Positions 27,775 to 39,208 of a stretch of 64,000 nucleotides of DNA are shown here, in pieces. Numbering within the stretch: position 1 is the stretch's first letter; the number at the start of each line of letters is the position of its first letter. The notes beneath the pieces were generated by a model, which worked only from the letters and a program-made list of their open reading frames with translations, was not told the DNA's origin and ran no database searches. A program made the position numbers and the translations under genes. Origin of the DNA: Gammaproteobacteria bacterium (GTDB lineage Bacteria > Pseudomonadota > Gammaproteobacteria > Pseudomonadales > Azotimanducaceae); contig JAUIAV010000010.1 of the NCBI GenBank assembly GCA_030425195.1, positions 124,001 to 188,000 of the forward strand, written 5' to 3'.

Positions 27775-29139
27775 ATGCCCTTCATCCCCCACACGGCGGA
27801 AGAAGTCGATGCCATGCTGGCCACCATCGGGGTCGGCAGCATCGAAGATCTTTTCGATGAGATCCCTGGCGATCTGCGTGCCGGACGCCTCGAGAAGGTG
27901 CCGCCCGGAATCAGCGAGATGGACATGCTCCGCGTTTTCTCAGAGCGGGCGCGGGCGGACGAAGTGGACGCCTGCTTCCTGGGCGCGGGATCCTACGACC
28001 ACCACATACCGGCAGCGGTCTGGGATCTGACGTCCCGGGGCGAATTCATGACGGCTTACACGCCCTACCAGGCGGAAGCCAGCCAGGGCACGCTGCAGCT
28101 CATCTACGAATACCAGTCCATGATGGCGGCCCTCACCGGCATGGACGTCTCGAACGCCTCCGTCTACGACGGCGCCTCCGGGCTGGCCGAAGCCATTCTC
28201 ATGGCCGTTCGGGGTAACCGGAAGGTGTCGTCACGGCGGGTGCTGGTGCCGGAAACCGTGCATCCGTACTATCGGGCTGCCGCCGCCGCCATCGTTGCGG
28301 CTCAGGATGTCACGCTCGAAACCGTTCCGATGGGCAGCGATGGGCGGATCGAGGCAGCTGCGCTGCCCTCTGGGCGGGAGCCCGCTGCCCTCGTCGTGCA
28401 GCAGCCGAACTTCTTCGGCGCCCTGGAGGACGTGGACGGACTCACGGACTGGGCCCACGAGGAAGGCGCCCTCCTCGTCGCCGTCGCCAATCCGCTGTCG
28501 CTCGCGCTTCTGAAACCGCCTGGCAGCTGGGGAAGCGAAGGGGCGGATATTGCCTGCGGGGACGGTCAGCCCTTCGGTATCCCCATGGCTTCGGGGGGGC
28601 CGTCGTTCGGATTCATCTGCACCCGGAACAAGCTGGTCCGCCAGCTGCCCGGGCGCATCATCGGCCGTACGGAAGACCTGAACGGAAAAACGGGCTTCGC
28701 GCTGACGCTGCAGGCCCGTGAACAGCACATCCGCCGGGGTAAGGCGACCTCCAACATCTGTACCAACCAGGGCCTCCTGGTCACCGCCGGAACCATCTAC
28801 CTGGCCCTGCAGGGTCCGGAAGGGCTGGCCCGGGTCGCCCGGGCCTGTCGACGGAATACGGCCGCGCTGACGGATCTGCTCACCGGTCTGCCAGGCGTGA
28901 GCGTGCATCTGGAAGGCCCCTGGTTTCACGAACGGGCGCTGAAGCTGCCCATGCCTGCGGCGACGGTGACCGAAGCGCTGCTCGCCGAGGGCATCCTGGC
29001 CGGGCTCGACCTCGGCCGCTTCTATCCGGGCATGGAGGATGTGATGCTCGTCTGCGCCACGGAGAAACGGACGGAGGCGGAGATGATCCGCTACCGTGAT
29101 CTGCTTGCCGACGTGCTGACAGGGGAGGCTGACGCATGA
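27775..29139 (+). CDS. gcvPA: Glycine decarboxylase P-protein, subunit 1
   Basis: A 454-residue protein equal to the N-terminal half of the one-chain E. coli GcvP. It has [41 protein letters not shown] and ANTxGL-region residues [12 protein letters not shown], but no PLP lysine, as expected for this subunit. With gcvPB it forms the PLP enzyme that decarboxylates glycine and loads the H protein. The ATG follows GGAGAG; its stop overlaps the gcvPB ATG (ATGA), coupling the two halves for equal synthesis. Confidence 0.97.
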   Translation: MPFIPHTAEEVDAMLATIGVGSIEDLFDEIPGDLRAGRLEKVPPGISEMDMLRVFSERARADEVDACFLGAGSYDHHIPAAVWDLTSRGEFMTAYTPYQAEASQGTLQLIYEYQSMMAALTGMDVSNASVYDGASGLAEAILMAVRGNRKVSSRRVLVPETVHPYYRAAAAAIVAAQDVTLETVPMGSDGRIEAAALPSGREPAALVVQQPNFFGALEDVDGLTDWAHEEGALLVAVANPLSLALLKPPGSWGSEGADIACGDGQPFGIPMASGGPSFGFICTRNKLVRQLPGRIIGRTEDLNGKTGFALTLQAREQHIRRGKATSNICTNQGLLVTAGTIYLALQGPEGLARVARACRRNTAALTDLLTGLPGVSVHLEGPWFHERALKLPMPAATVTEALLAEGILAGLDLGRFYPGMEDVMLVCATEKRTEAEMIRYRDLLADVLTGEADA

Positions 29140-30638
29140 ACCTGCTCGACGACGACAGCGGCGCCCGCACCATCTTCGATCTCTCCCGGACAGGCCGAAG
29201 GGCGTCCGCCCAGATGGTGGCCGACGACGGGCCGACCGGCACCGGCGCCACCGACGACATTCCGGATGCGCTGCTGCGGAAAGAACCTCCGGCCCTGCCG
29301 CAGGTCTCCGAGCTGCAGGTGGTCCGTCATTACACCAATCTGTCCCGGAAGAACTTCTCCATCGATACTCAGTTCTATCCGCTCGGCTCCTGCACCATGA
29401 AGTACAACCCGAGAGGCGCGCACAGGGCGGCGAGACTGCCCGGTTTTCTCGGCCGGCATCCGCTCACACCGGAGTCCGGCAGCCAGGGCTTTCTCGCCTG
29501 CATGCATGATCTTCAGGAGATTCTCGCCGATGTGACCGGCATGAAGGGCGTTTCGCTCACGCCTATGGCAGGGGCGCAGGGTGAATTCGCCGGTGTGGCC
29601 ATGATCCGCGCCTATCATGAGGCCCGGGGAGATACGGGGCGCACGGAGATCATCGTGCCCAACGCAGCACACGGCACCAATCCGGCGACCGCCGTGATGT
29701 GTGGGTACAAGGTGACCGAGGTGCCCGTGGACGACAGCGGTGACGTGGATGTGGAAGCGCTCCGTGCCGTGGTCGGGCCTCATACCGCGGGTCTGATGAT
29801 GACCAATCCATCCACCTGCGGCGTGTTCGAACGGCAGGTGGAGACCATCGCCGGTATCGTGCACGACGCCGGCGGCCTGCTCTACTACGACGGAGCCAAC
29901 CTCAATGCCATCCTCGGCAAGGTGAAGCCGGGGGACATGGGCTTCGACGTGCTGCACATGAACCTGCACAAGACCTTCGCCACCCCGCACGGCGGCGGCG
30001 GTCCAGGCGCGGGGCCGGTGGGTGTGGGCGAGCGGCTCCTGCCCTATCTGCCCACGCCCATCGTCGGCCGGGACGACGATGGCCGTTACCACTGGGTCGA
30101 TGAGACGCAGCTGCCGGATACCATCGGCAGGCTCTCCGGATTCATGGGAAATGCCGGCATCCTGCTGCGGGCGCTCGCCTATGCCCTGATGCTGGGCCGG
30201 TCCGGCATGCACCGGGTGGGGGAGTACGCCACCCTGAATGCGAACTACATGGCGAAGCGTCTGGCGGATGCCGGCTTCGAGCTCGCCTATCCGGACCGTC
30301 GGGCGACCCACGAGTTCATCCTCACTTTCAGATCTCAGGCGAAGCACCTGGGCGTGACGGCCATGGATTTCGCCAAGCGTCTGCTGGACTACGGCATTCA
30401 TTCCCCGACCACATATTTTCCGCTGCTGGTACCCGAGTGCTTCCTGGTGGAGCCCACGGAAACGGAAACCCGCGAAGAGCTGGATGCTTTCGTGGAGGCG
30501 CTCGTGCGGATCCAGGCAGAGGCCGAAAGTCAGCCGGAGACCGTCACCGGGGCGCCGTTCACCCTGCCGGTGCGCCGTCTGGATGACGTGAAGGCGGCCC
30601 GGGAGCTGGACCTGGTCTGGCGCGCGGCCCGGGACTGA
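29136..30638 (+). CDS. gcvPB: Glycine decarboxylase P-protein, subunit 2
   Basis: A 500-residue PLP-binding half of the P-protein. The substrate region [24 protein letters not shown], and the PLP-lysine segment [20 protein letters not shown] are complete. The two-subunit form is usual in Firmicutes, thermophiles and some gammaproteobacteria, while E. coli and Pseudomonas carry the fused 950-residue version. It overlaps gcvPA by four bases and ends 9 bases from the convergent DUF255 gene. Confidence 0.97.
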   Translation: MNLLDDDSGARTIFDLSRTGRRASAQMVADDGPTGTGATDDIPDALLRKEPPALPQVSELQVVRHYTNLSRKNFSIDTQFYPLGSCTMKYNPRGAHRAARLPGFLGRHPLTPESGSQGFLACMHDLQEILADVTGMKGVSLTPMAGAQGEFAGVAMIRAYHEARGDTGRTEIIVPNAAHGTNPATAVMCGYKVTEVPVDDSGDVDVEALRAVVGPHTAGLMMTNPSTCGVFERQVETIAGIVHDAGGLLYYDGANLNAILGKVKPGDMGFDVLHMNLHKTFATPHGGGGPGAGPVGVGERLLPYLPTPIVGRDDDGRYHWVDETQLPDTIGRLSGFMGNAGILLRALAYALMLGRSGMHRVGEYATLNANYMAKRLADAGFELAYPDRRATHEFILTFRSQAKHLGVTAMDFAKRLLDYGIHSPTTYFPLLVPECFLVEPTETETREELDAFVEALVRIQAEAESQPETVTGAPFTLPVRRLDDVKAARELDLVWRAARD

Positions 30639-30647
30639 CCGGCCAGC

Positions 30648-32735
<2,088 letters not shown>

Positions 32736-32830
32736 AGGGACTCCTGGTACGCCCGTGTCCATCAGGCGTTCATTGGTATTCTTCAGGACTTTAGGGTTCA
32801 ATCGGCCGAAGGACAATCGAGGAAGGCACA

Positions 32831-33343
32831 ATGGTGGACGCCGACGGCTTCCGGCCGAACGTTGGCATCGTGCTGTCCAATGACCGGGGGCAGGTGCTCT
32901 GGGCGCGCCGGGTAGGCGGTCAGGATCACTGGCAGTTTCCCCAGGGCGGTATCCAGACGAAGGAGTCCGTTCTGGACGCGCTGTACCGGGAGCTTTACGA
33001 AGAGGTGGGGCTGGAATCCGCGAGCGTGAAGATCCTTGCCCGAACAGATGGCTGGCTCCGCTACCGGCTGCCGAAGCGGATGCGCCGGCACAACTCATCT
33101 CCCGGGTTTGTCGGCCAGAAACAGAAGTGGTTTCTTCTGCGCATGCTTTCAGAGGATCACGTGGTGCAGATGGATCATTCCGAGGAGCCCGAATTCGATC
33201 ACTGGCGCTGGGTGAGCTACTGGTATCCGGTCGGGCAGGTCGTGGAGTTCAAGAAGGAAGTCTACCGGCGGGCGCTGAAGGAGCTTGCCCCTCATCTCAT
33301 GAAGCACACGCTGGAAACAGGGACGTCGGGTGGCGAGCGTTAG
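32831..33343 (+). CDS. rppH: RNA pyrophosphohydrolase RppH
   Basis: A 170-residue Nudix hydrolase that removes pyrophosphate from mRNA 5' ends and so triggers RNase E decay; E. coli RppH has 176 residues. [13 protein letters not shown] at the N-terminus and WQFPQGGIQ leading into a complete Nudix box (GX5EX7REUXEEXGU, ending [10 protein letters not shown]) are diagnostic. GAGGAAGG lies 5 bases before the ATG. It is followed after 6 bases by ptsP, the same pair as in E. coli and Pseudomonas. Confidence 0.97.
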   Translation: MVDADGFRPNVGIVLSNDRGQVLWARRVGGQDHWQFPQGGIQTKESVLDALYRELYEEVGLESASVKILARTDGWLRYRLPKRMRRHNSSPGFVGQKQKWFLLRMLSEDHVVQMDHSEEPEFDHWRWVSYWYPVGQVVEFKKEVYRRALKELAPHLMKHTLETGTSGGER

Positions 33344-33349
33344 TCGTCC

Positions 33350-35632
33350 ATGCTGAACACGCTTCGCAGCATCGTCCAGGACGTCGCGGGCGCCGGATCG
33401 TTCCGGGAGCAGCTCGACCTGCTCGTGCACAACGTCCGGGTGGCCCTGGGGACCGAGGTCTGCTCCATTTATCTCATGAACCGGGAGCAGGATCAGCTCC
33501 TGTTCGCCGCCAATGAAGGCCTGAACAAGGACATGATCGGCCAGATCAGCCTGGCGGTGACGGAAGGACTGGTAGGTCTGGTGGCGGAGCGGGCTGAGCC
33601 CATCAACCTCAACAACGCGACCCTCCACCCGCGCTTTCACCTGGTCCCCGAGATCGGAGAAGAGTCTTTTCACGCGTTTCTGGGCGTGCCGGTGATCGAC
33701 CATCGCCGGGTGCTCGGCGTGCTGGTGGTGCAGCAGCGGGAGCGGCGCAAATTCGATGAAAGCGAGGAGGCCTTCCTCGTCACCCTGTCCGCCCAGCTCG
33801 CGACGGTGATCGGTCACGCGGAAGCCACCGGCGACATGGCCCAGCTTTTTGCGCAGGATTCCGCGCCTGCGCTCGAACGGGCCGACGCGGTCTTCCGCGG
33901 TGTGGGCGGCACACCGGGCATCAGCATGGGAACGGCCGTTCTCGTGCATCCGCCGGCGAGCCTGGAGGCGGTGACGGACAAGGTGATCGAGGACGTGAGC
34001 ACGGAGCTCATGGTGCTCGACCGGGCCATCGAGTCGGTCCGTGACGACATCCGCCGCATCAGTGAGCAGTTCGCCGCCAGCCTGCCGCCGGAGGAGCTGG
34101 CGCTGTTCGACGTCTATCTGCACATGCTGGACGACAATGCGCTGGCCGGTGACATCAAGGATCGGGTGCGCAAGGGCTCCTGGGCTCAGGGCGCGCTCAA
34201 GCAGGTGATTCACGAGCACGTGCGCCGGTTCGAGGCCATGGAAGACTCCTATCTCCGGGAACGGGGTGCAGATGTGAAGGACCTGGGGCTCAGGGTGCTC
34301 GCCTATCTGCAGGATCTCAGGGCCAAGAAGGTTCATTTCCCGGACGACACCATACTGGTGGGGGACGAGGTCACGCCCGGCATGCTGGCGGAAGTGCCCG
34401 CTGAAAAGCTGCGGGGCATCGTCTCCGTGCGCGGATCCGTGAACTCCCACCTGGCCATCCTCGCGCAGTCTCTCGACATTCCCGCGATCATGGGTGCCGT
34501 GGATTTTCCCGTGGCGAACATCGACAACCAGCCGCTGATTGTCGACGGCTTCTACGGTGAGGTGATCTGCAACCCGTCGCCGCAGACGGTGGAGCACTAC
34601 CAGACCCTGATGGCCGGGGAACGGGAGCTGGCGGAGGAACTGGAGGAGCTCAAGCATTTCAAAGGCGTGACGCTGGACGGCTGGCGGGTGGGCCTCTGGG
34701 TGAACATCGGTCTGACCGGCGTCGGCCGGTCCCTGGACCGGGGCGCGGAAGGGATCGGACTTTTCAGGACCGAGATTCCCTTCATGACCAAGGAGCGGTT
34801 TCCGTCCGAGGAGGAACAGCGCACCATCTATCGGGAGCACATGGAAGCCTTCGAGCCCAAGCCGGTGACCATGCGCACCCTGGACGTTGGCGGTGACAAG
34901 GCCCTCTCCTACTTCCCCATCGCGGAAGAGAATCCCTTTCTCGGCTGGCGCGGCATCCGGGTGACGCTGGATCATCCGGAGATCTTTCTCGTTCAGGCCC
35001 GCGCCATGCTGCGGGCCAACGAAGGTCTCCAGGGGGACCTTCGCATCATGCTGCCCATGATCACCTCCATCACGGAGGTGGAGGAGGCCATGGGCCTGGT
35101 GGAGCGCGCTTATCAGGAAGTCCTGGAAGAGGGCGCCAATGTGAAGCAACCTCAGATCGGCGTGATGATCGAGGTACCGGCAGCCGTGTATCAGGCCCGG
35201 CGCCTTGCGGGAATGGTGGACTTCCTCGCCGTGGGATCGAACGACCTGACCCAGTACATGCTTGCCGTGGACCGGAACAACCCCCGTGTGGCCGAGCTCT
35301 ACAGCGATACCCATCCGGCGGTGCTCGGCGCGCTCAGAGAAGTGGCGAAGGCAGCCCTGGCGGAGAACACCCAGTTCGGCATCTGTGGAGAGCTGGCTGG
35401 GAATCCGATCGGAGCCGTCCTGCTCATGGCCATGGGCTACCAGGTGCTGTCCATGAATGAAACGAATCTGCCCAAGGTGAAGTGGCTGATCCGCAACATC
35501 AAGCGCTCCGATGCGCGGCGGATGCTGGCCCGCGTGCTCCGGATGGACACGGCGGAAGAGGTCCAGACCTTCATGCACCGTCAGCTGCACAAGGCCGGGC
35601 TCGGACGGGTGTTACCCAGTCACCATCATTAG
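33350..35632 (+). CDS. ptsP: PtsP, enzyme I of the nitrogen phosphotransferase system (EI-Ntr)
   Basis: A 760-residue PEP-protein phosphotransferase. An N-terminal GAF domain (about 1-165, IYLMNREQDQLLFAANEGL) is followed by the EI N-terminal domain, the swivelling domain with phospho-His367 in SVRGSVNSHLAI, and the PEP-binding barrel with GLFRTEIPFM, RTLDVGGDK, GSNDLTQY and the catalytic Cys679 in FGICGELAGNP. Known role: the GAF domain senses glutamine/2-oxoglutarate, and phosphate passes to NPr and EIIA-Ntr, linking nitrogen status to potassium and stress regulation. The other partners are not in the window. Its stop codon begins a hairpin-forming segment. Confidence 0.97.
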   Translation: MLNTLRSIVQDVAGAGSFREQLDLLVHNVRVALGTEVCSIYLMNREQDQLLFAANEGLNKDMIGQISLAVTEGLVGLVAERAEPINLNNATLHPRFHLVPEIGEESFHAFLGVPVIDHRRVLGVLVVQQRERRKFDESEEAFLVTLSAQLATVIGHAEATGDMAQLFAQDSAPALERADAVFRGVGGTPGISMGTAVLVHPPASLEAVTDKVIEDVSTELMVLDRAIESVRDDIRRISEQFAASLPPEELALFDVYLHMLDDNALAGDIKDRVRKGSWAQGALKQVIHEHVRRFEAMEDSYLRERGADVKDLGLRVLAYLQDLRAKKVHFPDDTILVGDEVTPGMLAEVPAEKLRGIVSVRGSVNSHLAILAQSLDIPAIMGAVDFPVANIDNQPLIVDGFYGEVICNPSPQTVEHYQTLMAGERELAEELEELKHFKGVTLDGWRVGLWVNIGLTGVGRSLDRGAEGIGLFRTEIPFMTKERFPSEEEQRTIYREHMEAFEPKPVTMRTLDVGGDKALSYFPIAEENPFLGWRGIRVTLDHPEIFLVQARAMLRANEGLQGDLRIMLPMITSITEVEEAMGLVERAYQEVLEEGANVKQPQIGVMIEVPAAVYQARRLAGMVDFLAVGSNDLTQYMLAVDRNNPRVAELYSDTHPAVLGALREVAKAALAENTQFGICGELAGNPIGAVLLMAMGYQVLSMNETNLPKVKWLIRNIKRSDARRMLARVLRMDTAEEVQTFMHRQLHKAGLGRVLPSHHH

Positions 35633-35680
35633 GGAGCCGCTGGCCACGCAGCGGTGCGCATACTTGTTCAGAGGCTCCCT
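35631..35680. terminator. Inverted repeats between convergent ptsP and NRDE genes
   Basis: AGGGAGCC (35631-35638) pairs with GGCTCCCT (35673-35680), enclosing a second stem CGCTG/CAGCG (35638-35653). The outer arm starts inside the ptsP TAG stop. There is no U-tract on either strand, so it would be a non-canonical bidirectional terminator or a 3'-end stabiliser. Confidence 0.35.
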
Positions 35681-35701
35681 AGCAGCGGCGCAGACGGGCG
35701 T

Positions 35702-36469
35702 TCAGCCGTTGTCCAGCCGCAGACAGTGCTCCGTGAATTCCGCGGGTTCACCGTTCGCCAGATAGATCTGCTCCGTGAAACGTATGAGCCCATGCTTCGC
35801 GTCGAAGATGACGGCCGTGCTGGCCCGGGTGCCGTACTCCTCGCCGCGGATGAATCGCGGCGCCACCCGCCGTTCCAGAGACAGGGGCCGGCCGCGTCGG
35901 GGAAGATCCCGATCGTCCGGCTGAGTGTCGTCGTTCAGCAGACTGATGAGCCGCCGTGTGTCCGGGCCGTCCGGCTCCGAGACCGCCTGAGCCAGTGACT
36001 GCCTGCCGGATACCACTTTGGGCCAGGCAGCACCGAGTTCCGCATTGGCGAGCCCATAGGTACCGGGCACCAGGTCCTCGGTGAAGCCCCGGTTGGACGT
36101 GTAGGCGAGGCGTTCGCCGTCGAAGGCCAGCAGGTTGAAACCCCGGTAGTCGGCGCCGTGGATCTCGTGCACGAATTCGTGGGCCGGCGAGGTCCCCGTC
36201 AGGAAGTCGCCCACCAGTGCTCCCCGGGACAGGGGCGGTTCCGGGCCGTCCGCTTCCTCGGCGAAGTTGGTCACGGTCGCAAAACGGCCCGTGGTGGTGA
36301 CGCCGAGCCAGGTACCGCCGGCGGAGAGATCCCGGCCGCCGTAAACCCCGGGTGCATCCTCCCAGTAGTGTGCGCCGAGTGCAGGTCGCGCGTAGAATTC
36401 GTCCCGGTTCGCGGCGACGACGAGCGGAAATTCCGAGCCGGGCTGATACGAGAAAAGAACGAGGCACAT
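35702..36469 (-). CDS. NRDE family protein (TANGO2-like)
   Basis: A 255-residue protein with the diagnostic start MCLVLFSY..VVAANRDEFYARP, the Asn-Arg-Asp-Glu motif naming the family. The Cys at position 2 could become an N-terminal nucleophile after Met removal, as in Ntn hydrolases; this is inference. Further conserved parts are GGRDLSAGGTWLGV and ATVTNF. Human TANGO2 belongs here; the molecular function is unresolved. It lies inverted between ptsP and lgt, genes that are normally adjacent, and starts only 9 bases from the lgt start. Confidence 0.87.
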   Translation of the reverse strand: MCLVLFSYQPGSEFPLVVAANRDEFYARPALGAHYWEDAPGVYGGRDLSAGGTWLGVTTTGRFATVTNFAEEADGPEPPLSRGALVGDFLTGTSPAHEFVHEIHGADYRGFNLLAFDGERLAYTSNRGFTEDLVPGTYGLANAELGAAWPKVVSGRQSLAQAVSEPDGPDTRRLISLLNDDTQPDDRDLPRRGRPLSLERRVAPRFIRGEEYGTRASTAVIFDAKHGLIRFTEQIYLANGEPAEFTEHCLRLDNG

Positions 36470-36478
36470 CCGGCTATC

Positions 36479-37309
36479 ATGCACTATCCCGATATCGATC
36501 CCATCATTTTCTCCCTGGGTCCGCTGGCCGTGCGCTGGTACGGGCTTGCCTATCTCGCGGCCTTCGCCGTCTGCTGGTGGCTGGGTACGGTCAGAGCGAA
36601 ACGGCCGGGCAGCGGCTGGACGGCGGAAGCCGTGTCGGACGTGGTCTTCTATGGCGCGCTGGGTGCGGTGCTCGGCGGCCGGATGGGCTACGTCTTTTTC
36701 TACGGTTTCGAGCAGTTTCTGCGTGACCCTGTCTGGCTGATCCGGATCTGGGACGGCGGCATGTCCTTTCATGGCGGCCTGCTGGGCGCGCTGGCCGGCC
36801 TCTACTGGTTCGGGCGCAAGACCGGCCGCACCTTCTTCCAGGTGAGCGATTTCGTCGCACCCCTGGTTCCCCTGGGACTCGGCTTCGGCCGGCTCGGCAA
36901 CTTTGCCAATACCGAGCTGCCGGGGCGGGCGACGGAATCCGTTTTCGGTCTGATCTACCCCTGTACGGCGGACGCCATCCGCACGATCAATCCGCTCTGC
37001 ACCGGCGAGTGGGAAGCGTTCGCCCGGCATCCTTCACCCCTCTATCAGGCGTTCACCGAGGGACTGGTGCTCTTCACCCTGGTCTGGCTGGTATCGAGCC
37101 GGCCCCAGCCTGCCGGACTGGTTTCCGGCGTGTTCCTGATCGGCTATGGCGGCCTGCGGTTTCTGACCGAATTCCTCCGGCAACCCGACAGTCACCTCGG
37201 CTTCATTGCCTTCCAGTGGCTCACCATGGGCCAGCTTCTGTCGCTGCCCATGATCATCATTGGTATCATTTTTGTCTCCCACGCGCGCTCGAAGTCGAGG
37301 ACTGGCTGA
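36479..37309 (+). CDS. lgt: Prolipoprotein diacylglyceryl transferase
   Basis: A 276-residue inner-membrane enzyme moving diacylglycerol from phosphatidylglycerol to the lipobox cysteine of prolipoproteins. Seven hydrophobic segments are visible. Signatures: VRWYGLAYLAAF, GGRMGYVFFYGF, GGMSFHGGLLGA, the Lgt motif GRLGNFANTELPGR and HPSPLYQAFTEGL. The start MHYPDIDPIIFSLGP agrees with other Lgt proteins. It precedes thyA by 6 bases, as in E. coli. Substrates in this window would include the lipobox-bearing S9 peptidase and the DUF3012 protein. Confidence 0.97.
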   Translation: MHYPDIDPIIFSLGPLAVRWYGLAYLAAFAVCWWLGTVRAKRPGSGWTAEAVSDVVFYGALGAVLGGRMGYVFFYGFEQFLRDPVWLIRIWDGGMSFHGGLLGALAGLYWFGRKTGRTFFQVSDFVAPLVPLGLGFGRLGNFANTELPGRATESVFGLIYPCTADAIRTINPLCTGEWEAFARHPSPLYQAFTEGLVLFTLVWLVSSRPQPAGLVSGVFLIGYGGLRFLTEFLRQPDSHLGFIAFQWLTMGQLLSLPMIIIGIIFVSHARSKSRTG

Positions 37310-37315
37310 AGCCCT

Positions 37316-38110
37316 ATGCAGCAATATCTGGATCTTCTCCGTCATGTCCGGGAAAACGGCGTTTACCGTGAGGACCGGACCGGCACCGGCACCTACAGCA
37401 CCTTCGGCCATCAGCTGCGCTTCGATCTGACGGACGGCTTTCCGCTGGTTACCACCAAGCGGGTGGTGATGCGCCTGGTCACCCATGAGCTGCTCTGGTT
37501 CCTCATGGGCAGCACGAATATCCGCTACCTGCTCGACAACAACGTGCACATCTGGGACGAATGGGCGGATGAGGAGGGCAATCTGGGGCCCGTCTACGGT
37601 TCCCAGTGGCGCTCCTGGCCCACCCCTGAGGGCGGCTCAATCGATCAGATCGAAGCGGTGGTGGCCAGCATCCGGAACAATCCGAGCTCCAGGCGTCACA
37701 TCGTCAGCGCCTGGAACGTGGCGGAGGTGGATACGATGGCGCTGCCGCCGTGCCACACGCTTTTCCAGTTCTACGTCGCACAAGGTCGACTGTCCTGCCA
37801 GCTGTATCAGCGCAGTGCCGATCTCTTCCTCGGTGTCCCGTTCAACATCGCGTCCTATGCGCTGCTGACCATGATGGTTGCACAGGTCTGCGATCTCGAA
37901 CCGGGTGATTTCGTTCACACCTTCGGCGATGCGCACCTGTATGCGAATCATGTGGAGCAGGCGGATCTTCAGCTGTCCCGGGAACCGAGACCGCTGCCGG
38001 TCATGAAGATCAATCCCGCGGTCCGGGACATCTTCGGATTCAGCATCGACGATTTCGAGCTCTGCGGTTATGAACCGCACGGCACCATAAAAGCGCCCAT
38101 CGCCGTGTAG
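37316..38110 (+). CDS. thyA: Thymidylate synthase
   Basis: A 264-residue enzyme, identical in length to E. coli ThyA, methylating dUMP to dTMP with methylene-THF. The nucleophile is Cys146 in [12 protein letters not shown]; other landmarks are [31 protein letters not shown] and [12 protein letters not shown]. It lies 6 bases after lgt and 17 before folA, which regenerates the folate that thyA oxidises. Confidence 0.98.
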   Translation: MQQYLDLLRHVRENGVYREDRTGTGTYSTFGHQLRFDLTDGFPLVTTKRVVMRLVTHELLWFLMGSTNIRYLLDNNVHIWDEWADEEGNLGPVYGSQWRSWPTPEGGSIDQIEAVVASIRNNPSSRRHIVSAWNVAEVDTMALPPCHTLFQFYVAQGRLSCQLYQRSADLFLGVPFNIASYALLTMMVAQVCDLEPGDFVHTFGDAHLYANHVEQADLQLSREPRPLPVMKINPAVRDIFGFSIDDFELCGYEPHGTIKAPIAV

Positions 38111-38127
38111 CGCTGAGGATCCGCGCG

Positions 38128-38634
38128 ATGGACATCTCCCTCATCTGGGCCATGGCCGAGAACGGCGTCATAGGACGGGCCAACACCCTGCCCTGGCGCC
38201 TGCCGAAGGACATGCAGTTCTTCATGACCGCCACCATGGGTAAGCCGGTCATCATGGGCCGGAAGACGTTCGAGACCATGAAAGCACCCCTGCCCGGCCG
38301 GACCAACATCGTCATGACCCGGGCACCCGACTACCACAGAGAAGGTATCCGGGTGGTGGCGAATTTCGCCGAAGCCCTGAAAGTGGCCCGGGCCCAGTGC
38401 GAGGTGGACGGTACCGACGAGATCATGGTCGCCGGCGGGGCGGAGATCTACCGGCTCGCCCTGATGGTGGCGACCCGCCTGTATGTCACCACGGTGCATG
38501 CCGAGGTCGAAGGAGACACGCACTTCCCGGAAATCGACTGGAGCCTGTTCGAGGAGGCGAGAGCCGAATCGTTTCCGCCGGACGAACGACACAGCCATCC
38601 ATTCACCATCAGCGTCTTCAATCGAAAACGCTGA
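38128..38634 (+). CDS. folA: Dihydrofolate reductase
   Basis: A 168-residue enzyme reducing dihydrofolate with NADPH. ISLIWAMAENGVIG, LPWRLPKDMQFF (acidic active-site Asp28), VIMGRKTFETM and MVAGGAEIY are in the family order. The ATG has a GAGGAT ribosome site. It is cotranscribed with thyA. It ends 9 bases from a convergent gene. Confidence 0.97.
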   Translation: MDISLIWAMAENGVIGRANTLPWRLPKDMQFFMTATMGKPVIMGRKTFETMKAPLPGRTNIVMTRAPDYHREGIRVVANFAEALKVARAQCEVDGTDEIMVAGGAEIYRLALMVATRLYVTTVHAEVEGDTHFPEIDWSLFEEARAESFPPDERHSHPFTISVFNRKR

Positions 38635-38643
38635 TGCTCTGCT

Positions 38644-39105
38644 TCACCCGGGCGTGGCCGTAAGCATCCTGATCCATTGCCCGTCGCAGTCGAGTTCGCG
38701 CCAGGACGCACCCGGTATCCGAAGCTCCGGATCCATGGAAAGAAGGCGCACCAGCGTCTGTTTTCCCGGATCGAGCAGGATCAGCCGGTCCAGGGCACGA
38801 CTGCTGAGACTGAAATGACGCGCCTGTTCACCTGCCCGCCGGATGTCGCAACTGCCCCGCTCCAGATCGCGGATGAGACCCTGCACCGCCCCGGCTTCCG
38901 GAAGCCGGGTGCGGTACAGGCGCAGGCTTCCGGCCATGTCGAGCATCTCCAGCAGACAGGGTGCTCCGCACCGGCTGCAGCGGACCAGCCAGTCCGTGGG
39001 TCCGAGGTGATCGTCCAGCACCAGCACCGACTCGAACGGGTACGGGCCCGGTACCATGTGACTACACAGGGTGCGGGCGGCGTCTTCGTCCGATCGAGTC
39101 GTCAT
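38644..39105 (-). CDS. Unrecognised protein with a CxxCxxxC motif
   Basis: A 153-residue protein I do not recognise. It is soluble and mixed acidic/basic, with Cys residues in RCSRCGAPCLLEM that could bind zinc or be redox active, and hydrophobic strand-like stretches SVLVLDD and LDRLILLD. The ATG at 39105 is chosen because AGGAGC lies 5 bases upstream; the open frame continues 38 codons further but without a better start. It is divergent from the S9 peptidase (starts 103 bases apart) and converges on folA. GC and codon use look like its neighbours. Confidence 0.6.
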   Translation of the reverse strand: MTTRSDEDAARTLCSHMVPGPYPFESVLVLDDHLGPTDWLVRCSRCGAPCLLEMLDMAGSLRLYRTRLPEAGAVQGLIRDLERGSCDIRRAGEQARHFSLSSRALDRLILLDPGKQTLVRLLSMDPELRIPGASWRELDCDGQWIRMLTATPG

Positions 39106-39208
39106 GTTCGCTCCTGTTCTGGCCGGCCTGCTGAAACCGCCGGGCAATCGAGAATTGTCCGGAGATTCCTTAAGCTTACTCCCATTCCCATCATCCGGAG
39201 TCCCACGC

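Noticed and set aside
33149-35590. Very long antisense open frame opposite ptsP (also opposite chpA, tkt, ilvD, the GspE/PilB-type ATPase and glnE)
   Set aside because: High GC removes stop codons in the antisense frames. The sense frames match known families end to end, while the antisense proteins are Arg/His/Gly-rich and resemble nothing.
39071-39208. N-terminal extension of the S9 peptidase
   Set aside because: It would put 46 residues before the signal sequence and lacks a ribosome site; GGAG precedes the chosen ATG.
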